A stretch of 64,000 nucleotides of DNA from an uncultured Muribaculaceae bacterium (GCA_910586895.1 CAJUIW010000003.1:1-64000); one strand, 5' to 3'; shown: positions 10,400 to 19,542, numbered from the stretch's first letter. A program made the numbers and translations. The notes: generated by a model from the letters alone, not told the origin.

Positions 10400-10948
10400 A
10401 TGCGACAAGTTACCTACAAGGGCCTCAGCTTCGTTCCGTACATTGAGAATGCCAGAATACAAGCACGAATTAAGGAGCTCGCCTCTCAGATTAAGACAGA
10501 CTGCGGCGGCAAGCGCCCCCTGTTCATATGTGTTCTCAACGGAGCATTCCCTTTTGCATCCGACCTTTTCAGAGCTTTCGATGATGACGCTGAAATAGCT
10601 TTCATCCGCCTTAAAAGTTATGAGGGTACCGGCTCAACCGGCCGTGTACGTGAGATGTTCGGACTGACTGAAGATATCGAGGGGCGCACGGTAATAGTAG
10701 TTGAGGATATCGTCGATACAGGCAATACAATCGACAAGCTCCTGCGTGACCTCAAGGAAAAGAACCCGGCTGAAGTAAAAGTGGCAACACTTCTGTTCAA
10801 GCCCCAATCGCTGAAACTACCCGTGTCGCCTGACTATGTCGGATTTGAGATTCCCTCAAGCTTCATAATCGGTTACGGACTTGACCTTGACGGACTTGCC
10901 CGAAATCTTCCCGACATCTGGATTCTTAACGAAAAATACGATCAATAA
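10400..10948 (+). CDS. hpt: Hypoxanthine phosphoribosyltransferase
   Basis: Purine salvage enzyme that joins hypoxanthine or guanine to PRPP to make IMP or GMP. The PRPP-binding loop VVEDIVDTGNT lies at residues 96-106 and the protein is 182 residues, the usual length for the Hpt family. The gene begins about 38 bases after a consensus -7 box and is followed 24 bases later by adk, so the two nucleotide-metabolism genes are probably co-transcribed up to the terminator at 11577. Substrate preference among purines cannot be read from sequence alone. Confidence 0.93.
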   Translation: MRQVTYKGLSFVPYIENARIQARIKELASQIKTDCGGKRPLFICVLNGAFPFASDLFRAFDDDAEIAFIRLKSYEGTGSTGRVREMFGLTEDIEGRTVIVVEDIVDTGNTIDKLLRDLKEKNPAEVKVATLLFKPQSLKLPVSPDYVGFEIPSSFIIGYGLDLDGLARNLPDIWILNEKYDQ

Positions 10949-10972
10949 TAACTATCATTCCTATTCAAAGCC

Positions 10973-11554
10973 ATGTTTAATTTAGTAGTTTTTGGCGCGC
11001 CAGGCAGTGGAAAAGGCACGCAAAGCGCGCGTCTTATCAACGAATATGGCCTGTACCATATATCAACCGGCGAACTGCTGCGCGAACATATAAAGCAGAA
11101 CACCGAACTCGGTCGCGTGGCCGAATCATATATATCCAAAGGCAATCTTATCCCTGATGAACTCATGATCGAAATTCTCGAACATGAACTCGACAGCAAT
11201 GAAGAGACCCGCGCCGGAGTGATATTTGACGGATTTCCCCGTACTATCGAACAGGCAAAGGCTCTCAACGTCATGATGAACCGCCGAGGCACAAAAGTCC
11301 ACGCCGTGATAGGGCTTGATGTCGCCGACGAAGAGCTCATACAGCGTCTGCTTAAACGCGGCGAGGAAAGCGGCCGCTCTGACGACAATCTTGAGACAAT
11401 CAACAGCCGACTCAAGGTGTACCATTCGGTAACGAAGCCTCTCCGCAAGTTCTACGAGGAAGAGGGGAAATACCTTGACATTCCCGGCACAGGCTCAGTG
11501 GAGGATATATTCCACACCATACGTCATGCACTTGAAGGTATAAATGCCGATTAA
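10973..11554 (+). CDS. adk: Adenylate kinase
   Basis: Interconverts AMP, ATP and ADP in the cytoplasm. The P-loop GAPGSGKGTQ is at residues 8-17 and the AMP-site motif DGFPRTIEQ follows near residues 84-92. At 193 residues it is the short-lid form without the zinc-finger insertion of longer adenylate kinases. It follows hpt in the same direction and ends just before a perfect 28-base palindromic terminator. All visible motifs are intact. Confidence 0.96.
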   Translation: MFNLVVFGAPGSGKGTQSARLINEYGLYHISTGELLREHIKQNTELGRVAESYISKGNLIPDELMIEILEHELDSNEETRAGVIFDGFPRTIEQAKALNVMMNRRGTKVHAVIGLDVADEELIQRLLKRGEESGRSDDNLETINSRLKVYHSVTKPLRKFYEEEGKYLDIPGTGSVEDIFHTIRHALEGINAD

Positions 11555-11576
11555 AAATACCGATAAATAAATACAG

Positions 11577-11604
11577 AACTCCGTGTTGAATTCAACACGG
11601 AGTT
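11577..11604 (+). terminator. Terminator after hpt-adk
   Basis: Perfect 28-base palindrome (aactccgtgttgaa and its complement) followed directly by a run of T. The hut operon promoter begins within 30 bases. Confidence 0.88.
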
Positions 11605-11631
11605 TTTTTTGTTTTTATTGCATCCTTTCCC

Positions 11632-11639
11632 TATATTCG
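11632..11639 (+). promoter_or_regulatory. Candidate hut operon promoter
   Basis: TATATTCG is a 7-of-8 match to TAnnTTTG, 26 bases before the preferred ftcD start. A TTG upstream at 11618-11620 is close to but not at ideal spacing. It lies immediately after the adk terminator, so the hut genes need a promoter here. Confidence 0.4.
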
Positions 11640-11657
11640 CGGTATAATTTCAATACC

Positions 11658-13349
11658 ATGGAAAAAAAACTTATAGAATGCGTACCTAACTTCAGCGAGG
11701 GACGCGACAAAGAGATTATAAAGTCCATTACTGATGCCATTGAGGCCGTGGAAGGCGTAAAACTTCTTGACGTCGATGCCGGCGAGGCAACAAACCGAAC
11801 CGTAGTAACTTTTGTAGGCGAACCCGAAGCTGTGGTTGAAGCCGCATTCCGGGGTGTAAAACGCGCAGCCGAGCTTATTGACATGTCCAAGCACCACGGC
11901 GCACACCCGCGCATGGGAGCTACCGACGTGCTGCCGTTGATACCTGTAAGCGGCATAACGCTTGACGAATGCGCCGAACTTGCCCGCAACCTTGCCCGCC
12001 GCATATCAGAAGAACTCACCATCCCCACATACTGCTATGAAGCGGCGGCTTTCACTCCGGAAAGACGCAATCTGGCAGTGTGCCGTCAGGGTGAATACGA
12101 AGCTCTGCCCGAGAAGATGGGATCTGAGAAAGGCCCCGACTTCGGCAACCGCCCCTTTGACAGCCAGGTAGCACGCACAGGAGCCACTACCGTAGGCGCA
12201 CGCGACTTCCTGATAGCCGTAAACTTCAACCTCAACACCACATCGACCCGGCGCGCCAATGCCATAGCATTTGACGTACGCGAAAAGGGGCGTCCGAAAC
12301 GCGAGGGCGGCAAACCTAACGGAAAGCCGATGAAGGATGAGAACGGCAATACCATAATGCTTCCCGGAACACTGAAAGGCACAAAAGCAATAGGATGGTA
12401 TATTGACGAATACGGCATAGCACAGGTGTCGATGAACATTACCGACATCAACACCACCCCACTCCACGTGGCGTTTGATGAAGTATGCCGGGCCGCACAG
12501 GCGCGTGGCATAAGAGTGACCGGCACCGAGATTGTCGGATTGGTACCCAAGAGGACTCTTATTGAAGCCGGCCGTCACTTCCTGCACCTCCAGCAGCGTT
12601 CGTCCGGACTGCCCGAAAATGAAATAATCCGCATAGCCGCCAAATCAATGGGGCTTGACGAGCTGACTCCGTTCCGTCCTGAAGAGAAGGTCATTGAATA
12701 TATGATTGAGCCGGCCCATCAGCGCAATCTGACTGATCTGACTCTGAAAGAATTCACTTATCTCACCGCTTCGGAAGCTCCAGCGCCGGGTGGAGGCTCA
12801 ATATCAGCAGCCATGGGGGCTCTGGCAGCCGCCCTCGGCACAATGGTGGCAAACCTGTCCGCCCACAAAGCCGGATGGGATGAACGCTGGGAGGAATTCT
12901 CCAACTATGCCGATGCAGGCCAGCTGCTTGTCGACCATCTGCTGGAACTCGTGGATGAAGATACCGCAGCATTCAACCGCATTATGGCGGCATTGCAGCT
13001 CCCCAAAGGCTCCGACGAAGAGAAAGCCGCCAGAGCGAAAGCCCTTGAGGAGGCCACGCTCTACGCCACACGCGTACCACTGAAAACAATGGAAGCTGCT
13101 ATCGATGCGTTCCCACTGCTTGAGGCCATGGCTGAAAACGGCAATCCGGCCTCTGTAAGCGACGCCGGTGTAGGTGCTCTTGCCGCACGTGCCGCCGTAA
13201 GAGGAGCACGCCTGAATGTCCGCATCAACGCCGCTTCGCTGTCTGACCGTACAGCAGCTCAGGCTCTGATTGAACGTGCTGATGCCCTGGCTCTGAAAGC
13301 TGACGAAGCTGAACGCCATATCCTTGACATCGTTGAGACCAAAATCTGA
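11658..13349 (+). CDS. ftcD: Glutamate formimidoyltransferase / formimidoyl-THF cyclodeaminase fusion
   Basis: Last steps of histidine degradation: moves the formimino group from formiminoglutamate to tetrahydrofolate, then releases ammonia to give methenyl-THF. The transferase domain (about residues 1-300) begins KLIECVPNFSEGRDKE and contains SKHHGAHPRMGATDV. The cyclodeaminase domain (about 350-560) contains SEAPAPGGGSISAAMGALAAAL. I use the ATG at 11658 (563 residues) because the longer frame from 11583 would start inside the preceding terminator and add a tail before the conserved start. It leads the hut operon, 26 bases before hutU. The fused, two-domain form resembles the animal enzyme in architecture. 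Confidence 0.94.
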   Translation: MEKKLIECVPNFSEGRDKEIIKSITDAIEAVEGVKLLDVDAGEATNRTVVTFVGEPEAVVEAAFRGVKRAAELIDMSKHHGAHPRMGATDVLPLIPVSGITLDECAELARNLARRISEELTIPTYCYEAAAFTPERRNLAVCRQGEYEALPEKMGSEKGPDFGNRPFDSQVARTGATTVGARDFLIAVNFNLNTTSTRRANAIAFDVREKGRPKREGGKPNGKPMKDENGNTIMLPGTLKGTKAIGWYIDEYGIAQVSMNITDINTTPLHVAFDEVCRAAQARGIRVTGTEIVGLVPKRTLIEAGRHFLHLQQRSSGLPENEIIRIAAKSMGLDELTPFRPEEKVIEYMIEPAHQRNLTDLTLKEFTYLTASEAPAPGGGSISAAMGALAAALGTMVANLSAHKAGWDERWEEFSNYADAGQLLVDHLLELVDEDTAAFNRIMAALQLPKGSDEEKAARAKALEEATLYATRVPLKTMEAAIDAFPLLEAMAENGNPASVSDAGVGALAARAAVRGARLNVRINAASLSDRTAAQALIERADALALKADEAERHILDIVETKI

Positions 13350-13375
13350 TCGACACACCTGAATATAATGCCAAT

Positions 13376-15394
13376 ATGACACATGAAGAATTTTGTGCCG
13401 ACATCCGTGCCGGCATACCGGAGATATTGCCGGAACCGATACCGTATGATCCGAATGTAAATCATGCACCACGACGCAAACAGATACTGACACCCGAGCA
13501 GACGCATCTGGCTCTAAAAAATGCATTGAGATATTTCCCGGCCGAACAGCATGCAGAGCTGGCTCCTGAATTTGCCCGCGAACTGCATGACTATGGCCGT
13601 ATATATATGTATCGGCTGCGTCCGCGCTACAAGATGTATGCGCGTCCCGTAGAGGAATATCCTGCCCGTTCACGTCAGGCAGCCGCTATCATGATGATGA
13701 TACAGAACAATCTGGACGAGCGCGTGGCCCAGCATCCGCATGAACTTATCACCTACGGAGGCAATGGCGCTGTGTTCCAGAACTGGGCACAGTACCGTCT
13801 GGCTATGAAGTATCTCAGTGAGATGACTGACCGGCAGACACTTGTCATGTATTCGGGTCATCCGCTCGGGCTCTTCCCGTCGCACCCCGATGCACCGCGC
13901 GTAGTGGTGACCAACGGCATGGTTATCCCCAACTATTCCAAACCTGATGACTGGGAACGCTTCAACGCCCTCGGCGTATCGCAATACGGCCAGATGACCG
14001 CCGGCTCCTATATGTATATCGGTCCTCAGGGAATAGTCCACGGCACCACGATAACCGTGCTCAATGCCGGGCGCAAGCTACTGCCGGAAGGGAAAACCGA
14101 CCTTGGCGGAATGCTGTTTGTGTCAGCCGGACTTGGCGGAATGTCAGGTGCACAGCCCAAAGCCGGCAATATAGCAGGAGTGGTAAGCGTTGTGGCTGAG
14201 ATAAATCCGAAAGCTGTGGCCACCCGTAAGAATCAGGGATGGGTTGACGAAGTGTACACCTCCCTGCCGGAGCTGACCGAAAGAATTGCTGATGCACGGG
14301 CCAGGCATGAAGCTGTTTCGCTGGCATATCAGGGTAATGTAGTTGACCTCTGGGAATATCTTGCCGACCATAACATAGAGGTAAACCTCGGTTCTGACCA
14401 GACTTCGCTCCACAATCCATGGGCCGGAGGCTACTATCCCGCAGGCCTCAGCTTCGATGAAGCCAAGAGCATGATGGCCGACGACCCTGAGCAGTTCCGC
14501 CGTCTGGTACAGGAATCGCTGCGGCGTCAGGTTGACGCCATCAACCGGCTTGCTGACCGCGGGATGTACTTCTTCGATTATGGAAATGCATTTCTGCTCG
14601 AGGCCTCAAGAGCCGGAGCCGATATACTTAAAGAGGATGGCCGGTTCCGCTACCCATCGTACGTACAGGACATCATGGGCCCCGGATTCTTTGACTATGG
14701 GTTCGGCCCCTTCCGTTGGGTATGCGCATCCGGCAATCCTGACGATCTGGCAAAGACCGACCGTATAGCCGAGCGCGTGCTGACAGAAATGCTCACTGAT
14801 GCTCCTGATGAAATCAAAGGACAGCTGCTCGACAATATCCACTGGATTCAGCAGGCAGGCCCAAACAACCTTGTGGTCGGATCGCAGGCCCGCATACTAT
14901 ATGCCGACTCCGAAGGGCGCACACGCATAGCGCAGGCCTTCAACGATGCCATTGCCTCGGGTGAGATATCAGGTCCCATAGTGCTCGGCCGTGACCATCA
15001 TGACGTATCGGGCACCGATTCCCCCTACCGTGAGACATCGAACATATACGACGGCTCACAGTTCACAGCCGACATGGCCGTCCATAACGTGATTGGCGAT
15101 TCATTCCGCGGCGCCACATGGGTGTCCATCCATAACGGCGGCGGAGTAGGATGGGGCGAAGTGATAAACGGAGGCTTCGGAATGGTAATCGACGGCTCGG
15201 AGGATGCCCGCCGGCATATCGACGAAATGCTTTTGTGGGATGTCAACAACGGAATAGCACGCCGCAGCTGGGCCCGCAACCAGGGCGCTATCAACGCCAT
15301 ACGCCGGCAGATGCAGCGCACGCCTGATCTGACCGTAACCCTTCCGAACATCGCCGACGATCAACTGATAGCTGACACATTGAAAAACGTTTAA
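13376..15394 (+). CDS. hutU: Urocanate hydratase
   Basis: Second step of histidine degradation: adds water to urocanate to give imidazolonepropionate, using tightly bound NAD+. At 672 residues it belongs to the longer urocanase form; Proteobacterial HutU is near 560. Recognisable blocks include TYGGNGAVFQNWAQYRL (residues 122-138), MYSGHPLGLFPSH, YIGPQGIVHGTTITVLNA, SDQTSLHNP and HNGGGVGWGEVINGGFG near residue 587. It sits between ftcD and hutH in the same operon with 26- and 19-base gaps. Confidence 0.96.
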   Translation: MTHEEFCADIRAGIPEILPEPIPYDPNVNHAPRRKQILTPEQTHLALKNALRYFPAEQHAELAPEFARELHDYGRIYMYRLRPRYKMYARPVEEYPARSRQAAAIMMMIQNNLDERVAQHPHELITYGGNGAVFQNWAQYRLAMKYLSEMTDRQTLVMYSGHPLGLFPSHPDAPRVVVTNGMVIPNYSKPDDWERFNALGVSQYGQMTAGSYMYIGPQGIVHGTTITVLNAGRKLLPEGKTDLGGMLFVSAGLGGMSGAQPKAGNIAGVVSVVAEINPKAVATRKNQGWVDEVYTSLPELTERIADARARHEAVSLAYQGNVVDLWEYLADHNIEVNLGSDQTSLHNPWAGGYYPAGLSFDEAKSMMADDPEQFRRLVQESLRRQVDAINRLADRGMYFFDYGNAFLLEASRAGADILKEDGRFRYPSYVQDIMGPGFFDYGFGPFRWVCASGNPDDLAKTDRIAERVLTEMLTDAPDEIKGQLLDNIHWIQQAGPNNLVVGSQARILYADSEGRTRIAQAFNDAIASGEISGPIVLGRDHHDVSGTDSPYRETSNIYDGSQFTADMAVHNVIGDSFRGATWVSIHNGGGVGWGEVINGGFGMVIDGSEDARRHIDEMLLWDVNNGIARRSWARNQGAINAIRRQMQRTPDLTVTLPNIADDQLIADTLKNV

Positions 15395-15413
15395 GACACA
15401 TTAAATATTTACC

Positions 15414-16895
15414 ATGATACACCATATAAGCCCCAAGCATCTGACACTGGATCGCATTGGGGAAATAATTGACGGGGGCTGGAAAATTGAACTCAGCCCT
15501 GAAGCAGTGGCACGCATAGAACGCTGCCGCAAGTATCTTGACGACAAGATAAAGGAATGTGACCACCCTATATATGGCATAACCACCGGATTCGGCTCGC
15601 TGTGCAATATCTCAATCGGCGCCGACGACCTGTCGAAGCTACAGCAGAACCTTGTCATGTCACACGCCTGCGGATGTGGCGAAGAGGTTGACAGCCGTAT
15701 TGTGAAGATAATGCTGCTCACAAAAATCATGTCGCTGTCATTCGGCAACTCCGGCGTTCAGCTCTCCACCGTACGCCGCATGATTGACTTCTTCAACAAC
15801 GATATCATTCCTGTTGTCTACCGGCAGGGCTCGCTAGGCGCATCGGGCGACCTTGCTCCGCTCGCCAACATGTGCCTGCCGCTTCTCGGGCTTGGCGAAG
15901 CCTACTTCCGTGGCGAGCGCCGCAATGCCGCCGACATCCTGCGTGAAATGGGCTGGGAACCTCTCACACTCGTGTCAAAAGAGGGACTCGCGCTTCTCAA
16001 CGGCACCCAGTTCATGTCATCACACGCAGTAAATGCCATACTCAAGGCACGCCGTCTTGTCCGACAGGCTGATAAAATCGGAGCGCTTTCGCTCGACGTT
16101 TTCGACGGCCGCATAGAGCCGTTCGGCGATGAAGTGAATGCCGTGCGCCCCCACCCGGGCCAGCTGCTCACGGCCCGCGCCGTACGCCGTCATCTGGAAG
16201 GTAGTGAGATTATATGCCGCCCCAAGAAGCATGTGCAGGACCCCTATTCATTCCGGTGCATGCCTCAGGTCCACGGTGCGGTGAAGGACACACTCGCTTA
16301 TGTAGGTTCCGTGATAGAGACAGAGGTCAACTCCCCTACCGATAACCCCACCATTTTCCCCGAGGAAGACCTGATAGTGTCCGCCGGAAATTTCCACGGC
16401 GAACCGATAGCGTTGGCCATGGACTTCCTGACTTTGGCCATGTCGGAGCTGTCAAGCATATCCGAGCGGCGCATCTACCGCCTTATCTCAGGCGGACGTG
16501 GGCTACCCTCATTCCTTGTAGCCAAGCCGGGACTTAACAGCGGCTTCATGATTCCGCAATATGCCGCCGCATCCATAGTCAATCAGTCAAAGGGGCTGTG
16601 CTGGCCCACAAGTTGCGATTCAATCCCGTCATCGCAGGATCAGGAGGACCACGTGTCGATGGGTGGCAATTCAGCCACAAAACTGAATCAGGTAGTTGAC
16701 AATACCGAACGTGTGCTTGCCATTGAGCTGTTCAACGCCGCCCAGGCACTTGATCTGCGCCGGCCGCTCCGCACATCGCCCGAACTCGAGCAGTGGCACA
16801 GCGAGTACCGCCGTCAGGTACCGTATATCGACAATGACACCGTCATGTCGCCACTTATAGCTGAATCAGTCAAATTCCTATCCTCTGATAAATAA
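15414..16895 (+). CDS. hutH: Histidine ammonia-lyase
   Basis: First step of histidine degradation: removes ammonia from histidine to give trans-urocanate. The self-formed MIO cofactor derives from Ala-Ser-Gly at residues 143-145 within GSLGASGDLAPLAN. Other family blocks are present, such as YGITTGFGSL (52-61) and QDPYSFRCMPQVHG. Length (493) is normal. hutU lies 19 bases upstream and hutI 8 bases downstream. No HutC-type repressor or histidine permease gene is next to the operon, so its control is not visible here. Confidence 0.97.
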   Translation: MIHHISPKHLTLDRIGEIIDGGWKIELSPEAVARIERCRKYLDDKIKECDHPIYGITTGFGSLCNISIGADDLSKLQQNLVMSHACGCGEEVDSRIVKIMLLTKIMSLSFGNSGVQLSTVRRMIDFFNNDIIPVVYRQGSLGASGDLAPLANMCLPLLGLGEAYFRGERRNAADILREMGWEPLTLVSKEGLALLNGTQFMSSHAVNAILKARRLVRQADKIGALSLDVFDGRIEPFGDEVNAVRPHPGQLLTARAVRRHLEGSEIICRPKKHVQDPYSFRCMPQVHGAVKDTLAYVGSVIETEVNSPTDNPTIFPEEDLIVSAGNFHGEPIALAMDFLTLAMSELSSISERRIYRLISGGRGLPSFLVAKPGLNSGFMIPQYAAASIVNQSKGLCWPTSCDSIPSSQDQEDHVSMGGNSATKLNQVVDNTERVLAIELFNAAQALDLRRPLRTSPELEQWHSEYRRQVPYIDNDTVMSPLIAESVKFLSSDK

Positions 16896-16903
16896 ACATA
16901 GAG

Positions 16904-18136
16904 ATGCTTATCACAAATATCGGACTGCTGGCGGGTATCGACACCCGCCACAGTCTATATCTCCGCGGACACGACATGCGTTCGCTTGAAATGATTGACA
17001 ACGCATGGCTGCTTGTCCGCGATGGGAAATTCGAGGATTGGGGCTCCATGCGCTCCGTTCCGGAAGCGTATGCCCAGGAGCCGTCGGCAGATGCCGGAGG
17101 TGGGACCGTGATACCAGCCTTTTGCGATTCGCACACACATATAGTATATGCCGGCAGCCGTGAGCGCGAGTTTATTGACAAAATCAACGGACTGAGCTAT
17201 GAAGAGATCGCCCGCCGCGGAGGTGGCATACTCAATTCTGCCGACCGGTTGGCGCACACCTCGGAAGCCGACCTGTTTGCCCAGGCCATGGAGCGGGCCG
17301 ACGAAGTGATGCATGAAGGCACAGGAGCCATAGAAATAAAGAGCGGCTACGGTCTTACCGTCAAGGACGAACTCAAGATGCTGCGCGTCATAGCCCGCAT
17401 AGCCGATTCAGTCCCGATGGCTGTGAAATCCACATTCCTCGGTGCTCATGCTGTGGGCCGGGCATATACCGGACGCGATGATGAATATGTGGCTATGGTT
17501 TGCAACGACATGCTTCCGGCAGTAGCAGCCGAGGGGCTTGCCGAATATGTCGATGTGTTCTGCGACCGTGGATTCTTCACCGTGGAGCAGACTGACCGCA
17601 TACTTGAAGCTGCAGCGAAGTACGGTCTGCGGCCGAAGATACACGCCAATGAGCTGGACGTGTCCGGAGGTGTACAGGTCGGATTAAGACATAACGCCCT
17701 TTCTGTTGACCATCTTGAGCGTGCCGGAAGAGAGGAAATTGAGCTGCTGTCACAATCAGAAACTTCGGCCACCATGCTCCCCGGAGCTTCATTTTTCCTC
17801 GGAATGCCGTATGCACCCGCCCGCGAGGCTGTTGACGCCGGCGCTATCGTGACTCTCGCATCAGACTATAATCCCGGCTCTTCACCCTCAGGCTCTATGC
17901 GGTTCATCATGTCGCTCGGATGTATAAAGATGAAACTTACCCCGGCCGAGGCTCTTGCCGCCACCACGATCAACGGCGCCTATGCCATGGGCATCTCTGA
18001 GTGTTACGGCTCTATAACCAAAGGGAAAGTAGCCAATTTCATCATCACACGCCCGCTACCGTCGTTCGGCTATCTGCCATACGCCTACACCTCACCTCTT
18101 ATAAAGGATATCTACCTGCAGGGTGCAAAGCTTTAG
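16904..18136 (+). CDS. hutI: Imidazolonepropionase
   Basis: Third step of histidine degradation: hydrolyses imidazolonepropionate to formiminoglutamate, the substrate of FtcD. It is a metal-dependent amidohydrolase of 410 residues with the ligand motif CDSHTHIVYAGSRE near residues 71-84, further histidines in KSTFLGAHAV and KIHANELD, and LASDYNPGSSPSGSM near the C-terminus. The operon therefore encodes the whole path from histidine to glutamate plus methenyl-THF. The stop codon lies in the loop of a hairpin shared with the convergent glycosyltransferase gene, whose end it overlaps by 4 bases. Confidence 0.96.
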   Translation: MLITNIGLLAGIDTRHSLYLRGHDMRSLEMIDNAWLLVRDGKFEDWGSMRSVPEAYAQEPSADAGGGTVIPAFCDSHTHIVYAGSREREFIDKINGLSYEEIARRGGGILNSADRLAHTSEADLFAQAMERADEVMHEGTGAIEIKSGYGLTVKDELKMLRVIARIADSVPMAVKSTFLGAHAVGRAYTGRDDEYVAMVCNDMLPAVAAEGLAEYVDVFCDRGFFTVEQTDRILEAAAKYGLRPKIHANELDVSGGVQVGLRHNALSVDHLERAGREEIELLSQSETSATMLPGASFFLGMPYAPAREAVDAGAIVTLASDYNPGSSPSGSMRFIMSLGCIKMKLTPAEALAATTINGAYAMGISECYGSITKGKVANFIITRPLPSFGYLPYAYTSPLIKDIYLQGAKL

Positions 18137-18148
18137 AGCTTTGTACCC
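18121..18148. terminator. Hairpin carrying both stop codons of convergent hutI and glycosyltransferase genes
   Basis: A 12-bp stem (gggtgcaaagct against agctttgtaccc, one G-T pair) closes a 4-base loop ttag. The hutI stop TAG is 18134-18136 and the minus-strand stop TAA is 18133-18135, so both stops are in the loop. The symmetry suggests a bidirectional terminator. No strong T-run follows on either strand, so termination is not certain. Confidence 0.6.
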
Positions 18149-19344
18149 CAGGTATAATTTTCATTACGCTGACGGCGGCTTCTGATACGGCAAGCCATGT
18201 TGGCAAACGGGTGCCAGAGCATAAGCAGAGGCTGCGACAGACATACCTGACGCAGTCCCAACGCCCGGGCCGAACGCTTCCACGCGAATGCAATAGGAAG
18301 CCATACAGCGGGCAGGAGCACCAACAGAATCGCTGCCGCAGGCACTACTGAGGGAAGCGCAAGCACCGCTGCGGCCACGCCACACAGAATCATCAGCCAG
18401 TTAAGCAGGCTGAACAGCCCCATGACCAGATACGGGCCCTTGGGAAGAAAGGCTGAGGTGAACATACGGCGCAGACGCATGACACGCGACATGGCCGCAG
18501 GATTCGGGTCAAGCACATCCACCTGCGAGTCAGGCGAAAGCTCCACTGCAGTATTGGCCTTTGTAGTCACTTCATTGACAAATATATCATCATCGCCATA
18601 CTGTAGATTCAGATTGCTTGAAAAACCTTTGTTGGCAAAAAACAACTGCTTCTTATAAGCCAGATTTGCGGCATCGCCCATAAACGGATGTCCGGCAAGT
18701 GCGGCACCGAATCCACGCACGGCGTCCCATTCAGTGTTGAATGACCGGGAGCGGCTCTGCTCGGCCCGGATATCATCAAGCGGTTCGGTAGGACGCAGAC
18801 GCGAAGTACCCAGCACCACTTCATAGCCTTCAATAAAGTGCCGCATCATCAGGCGGAGCCAGATATTCGATTCGATACGGCAATTACCGCATGTGAGCAT
18901 CACTACCGGATAACGAGCAGCCTTCAGGCCCAGCGTGACGCTCAGCTTCTTCCGGCTCAGATTGCGCGAACGCTCAGGTGCGAACGTCATGTACAGATTA
19001 CGGTATTTCAGCTCAAGCGCGCTTACCACCTCCTCCGTAGAATCGGCATTTTCATCATTCACTACGATGACCTCCATCGGAGCCGGATAGTCCTGATCAA
19101 GTATCTGCTCCAGAAGAGTGCGCAGATTCCAGCCATCGGCCTGCGAATAGACTATCACCGACACCGCCGGATAACCGTCGGTAGGGATCGGGGCCTCGTC
19201 ATCATGACGCGATTTACGGGATATGCGCGACACACGCGGCAGCATCACTGCAAGCAGAATAATGCCGCATATAGCCGCCGCCGCAAGCAATCCCCACACC
19301 AACGGACTGTATGACAAGGATATGAGGTAAATATAATCAGCCAT
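18133..19344 (-). CDS. Membrane-anchored family 2 glycosyltransferase
   Basis: Probable inner-membrane GT2-type glycosyltransferase, 403 residues from the ATG at 19344. That start begins at MADYIYLISLSYSP and leads into the first membrane helix; the in-frame extension upstream to 19485 crosses the promoter and is unlikely. A GT-A domain follows with AVSVIVYSQADGWNL, VIVVNDENADST and the acidic motif YGDDDIFVNEV. Two to three hydrophobic segments near the C-terminus (LVMGLFSLLNWLMILCGVAAAVLAL and the next stretch) suggest a membrane-embedded end. The sugar donor and acceptor are unknown. A role in cell-surface glycan synthesis is inference. Confidence 0.82.
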   Translation of the reverse strand: MADYIYLISLSYSPLVWGLLAAAAICGIILLAVMLPRVSRISRKSRHDDEAPIPTDGYPAVSVIVYSQADGWNLRTLLEQILDQDYPAPMEVIVVNDENADSTEEVVSALELKYRNLYMTFAPERSRNLSRKKLSVTLGLKAARYPVVMLTCGNCRIESNIWLRLMMRHFIEGYEVVLGTSRLRPTEPLDDIRAEQSRSRSFNTEWDAVRGFGAALAGHPFMGDAANLAYKKQLFFANKGFSSNLNLQYGDDDIFVNEVTTKANTAVELSPDSQVDVLDPNPAAMSRVMRLRRMFTSAFLPKGPYLVMGLFSLLNWLMILCGVAAAVLALPSVVPAAAILLVLLPAVWLPIAFAWKRSARALGLRQVCLSQPLLMLWHPFANMACRIRSRRQRNENYTWGTKL

Positions 19345-19372
19345 TTTGAAATATGTTTGTTCTATTAATTTA

Positions 19373-19380
19373 CAAAAATA
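19373..19380 (-). promoter_or_regulatory. Glycosyltransferase promoter, -7 box
   Basis: Reads TATTTTTG on the minus strand, an exact TAnnTTTG match 29 bases before the preferred ATG at 19344. It is the main argument for the short start. Confidence 0.55.
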
Positions 19381-19469
19381 GACAAAATCCATGAAAATTC
19401 TTAGCGGGTGAAACGATTTATTAATCATAATTAAGAGGTAAGCCTTGCGGCAATGTCGCCAATATCTAT

Positions 19470-19477
19470 TACCTTTG
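19470..19477 (+). promoter_or_regulatory. Queuosine transporter promoter, -7 box
   Basis: TACCTTTG, an exact TAnnTTTG match, predicts a transcription start near 19484 and a leader of about 59 bases before the ATG at 19543. Confidence 0.6.
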
Positions 19478-19508
19478 CGCTCCAATTGATACGCTGCGGC
19501 GCATCATC

Positions 19509-19537
19509 AGAGTGCTTGCTACCTCGTTAAAAACAAG
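19509..19537 (+). promoter_or_regulatory. Candidate preQ1-I-like pseudoknot leader
   Basis: The leader of a queuosine-precursor transporter can fold as a small H-type pseudoknot. GAG (19510-19512) pairs with CTC (19523-19525); CTTG (19515-19518) in the loop pairs with CAAG (19534-19537) after an A-rich linker. The order stem, CTnGCTAC loop, CTC, A-run, pairing tail resembles the preQ1 class I aptamer. The first stem is only 3 bp, or 5 with a bulge, and the usual ACACCC block is missing. It ends 5 bases before the start codon, where folding could block ribosome entry. No covariance search was possible. Confidence 0.3.
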
Positions 19538-19542
19538 AAAAC

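Noticed and set aside
11583..11657. Longer N-terminus for ftcD
   Set aside because: It would start inside the adk terminator and add residues before the conserved KLIECVPNFSEG start.
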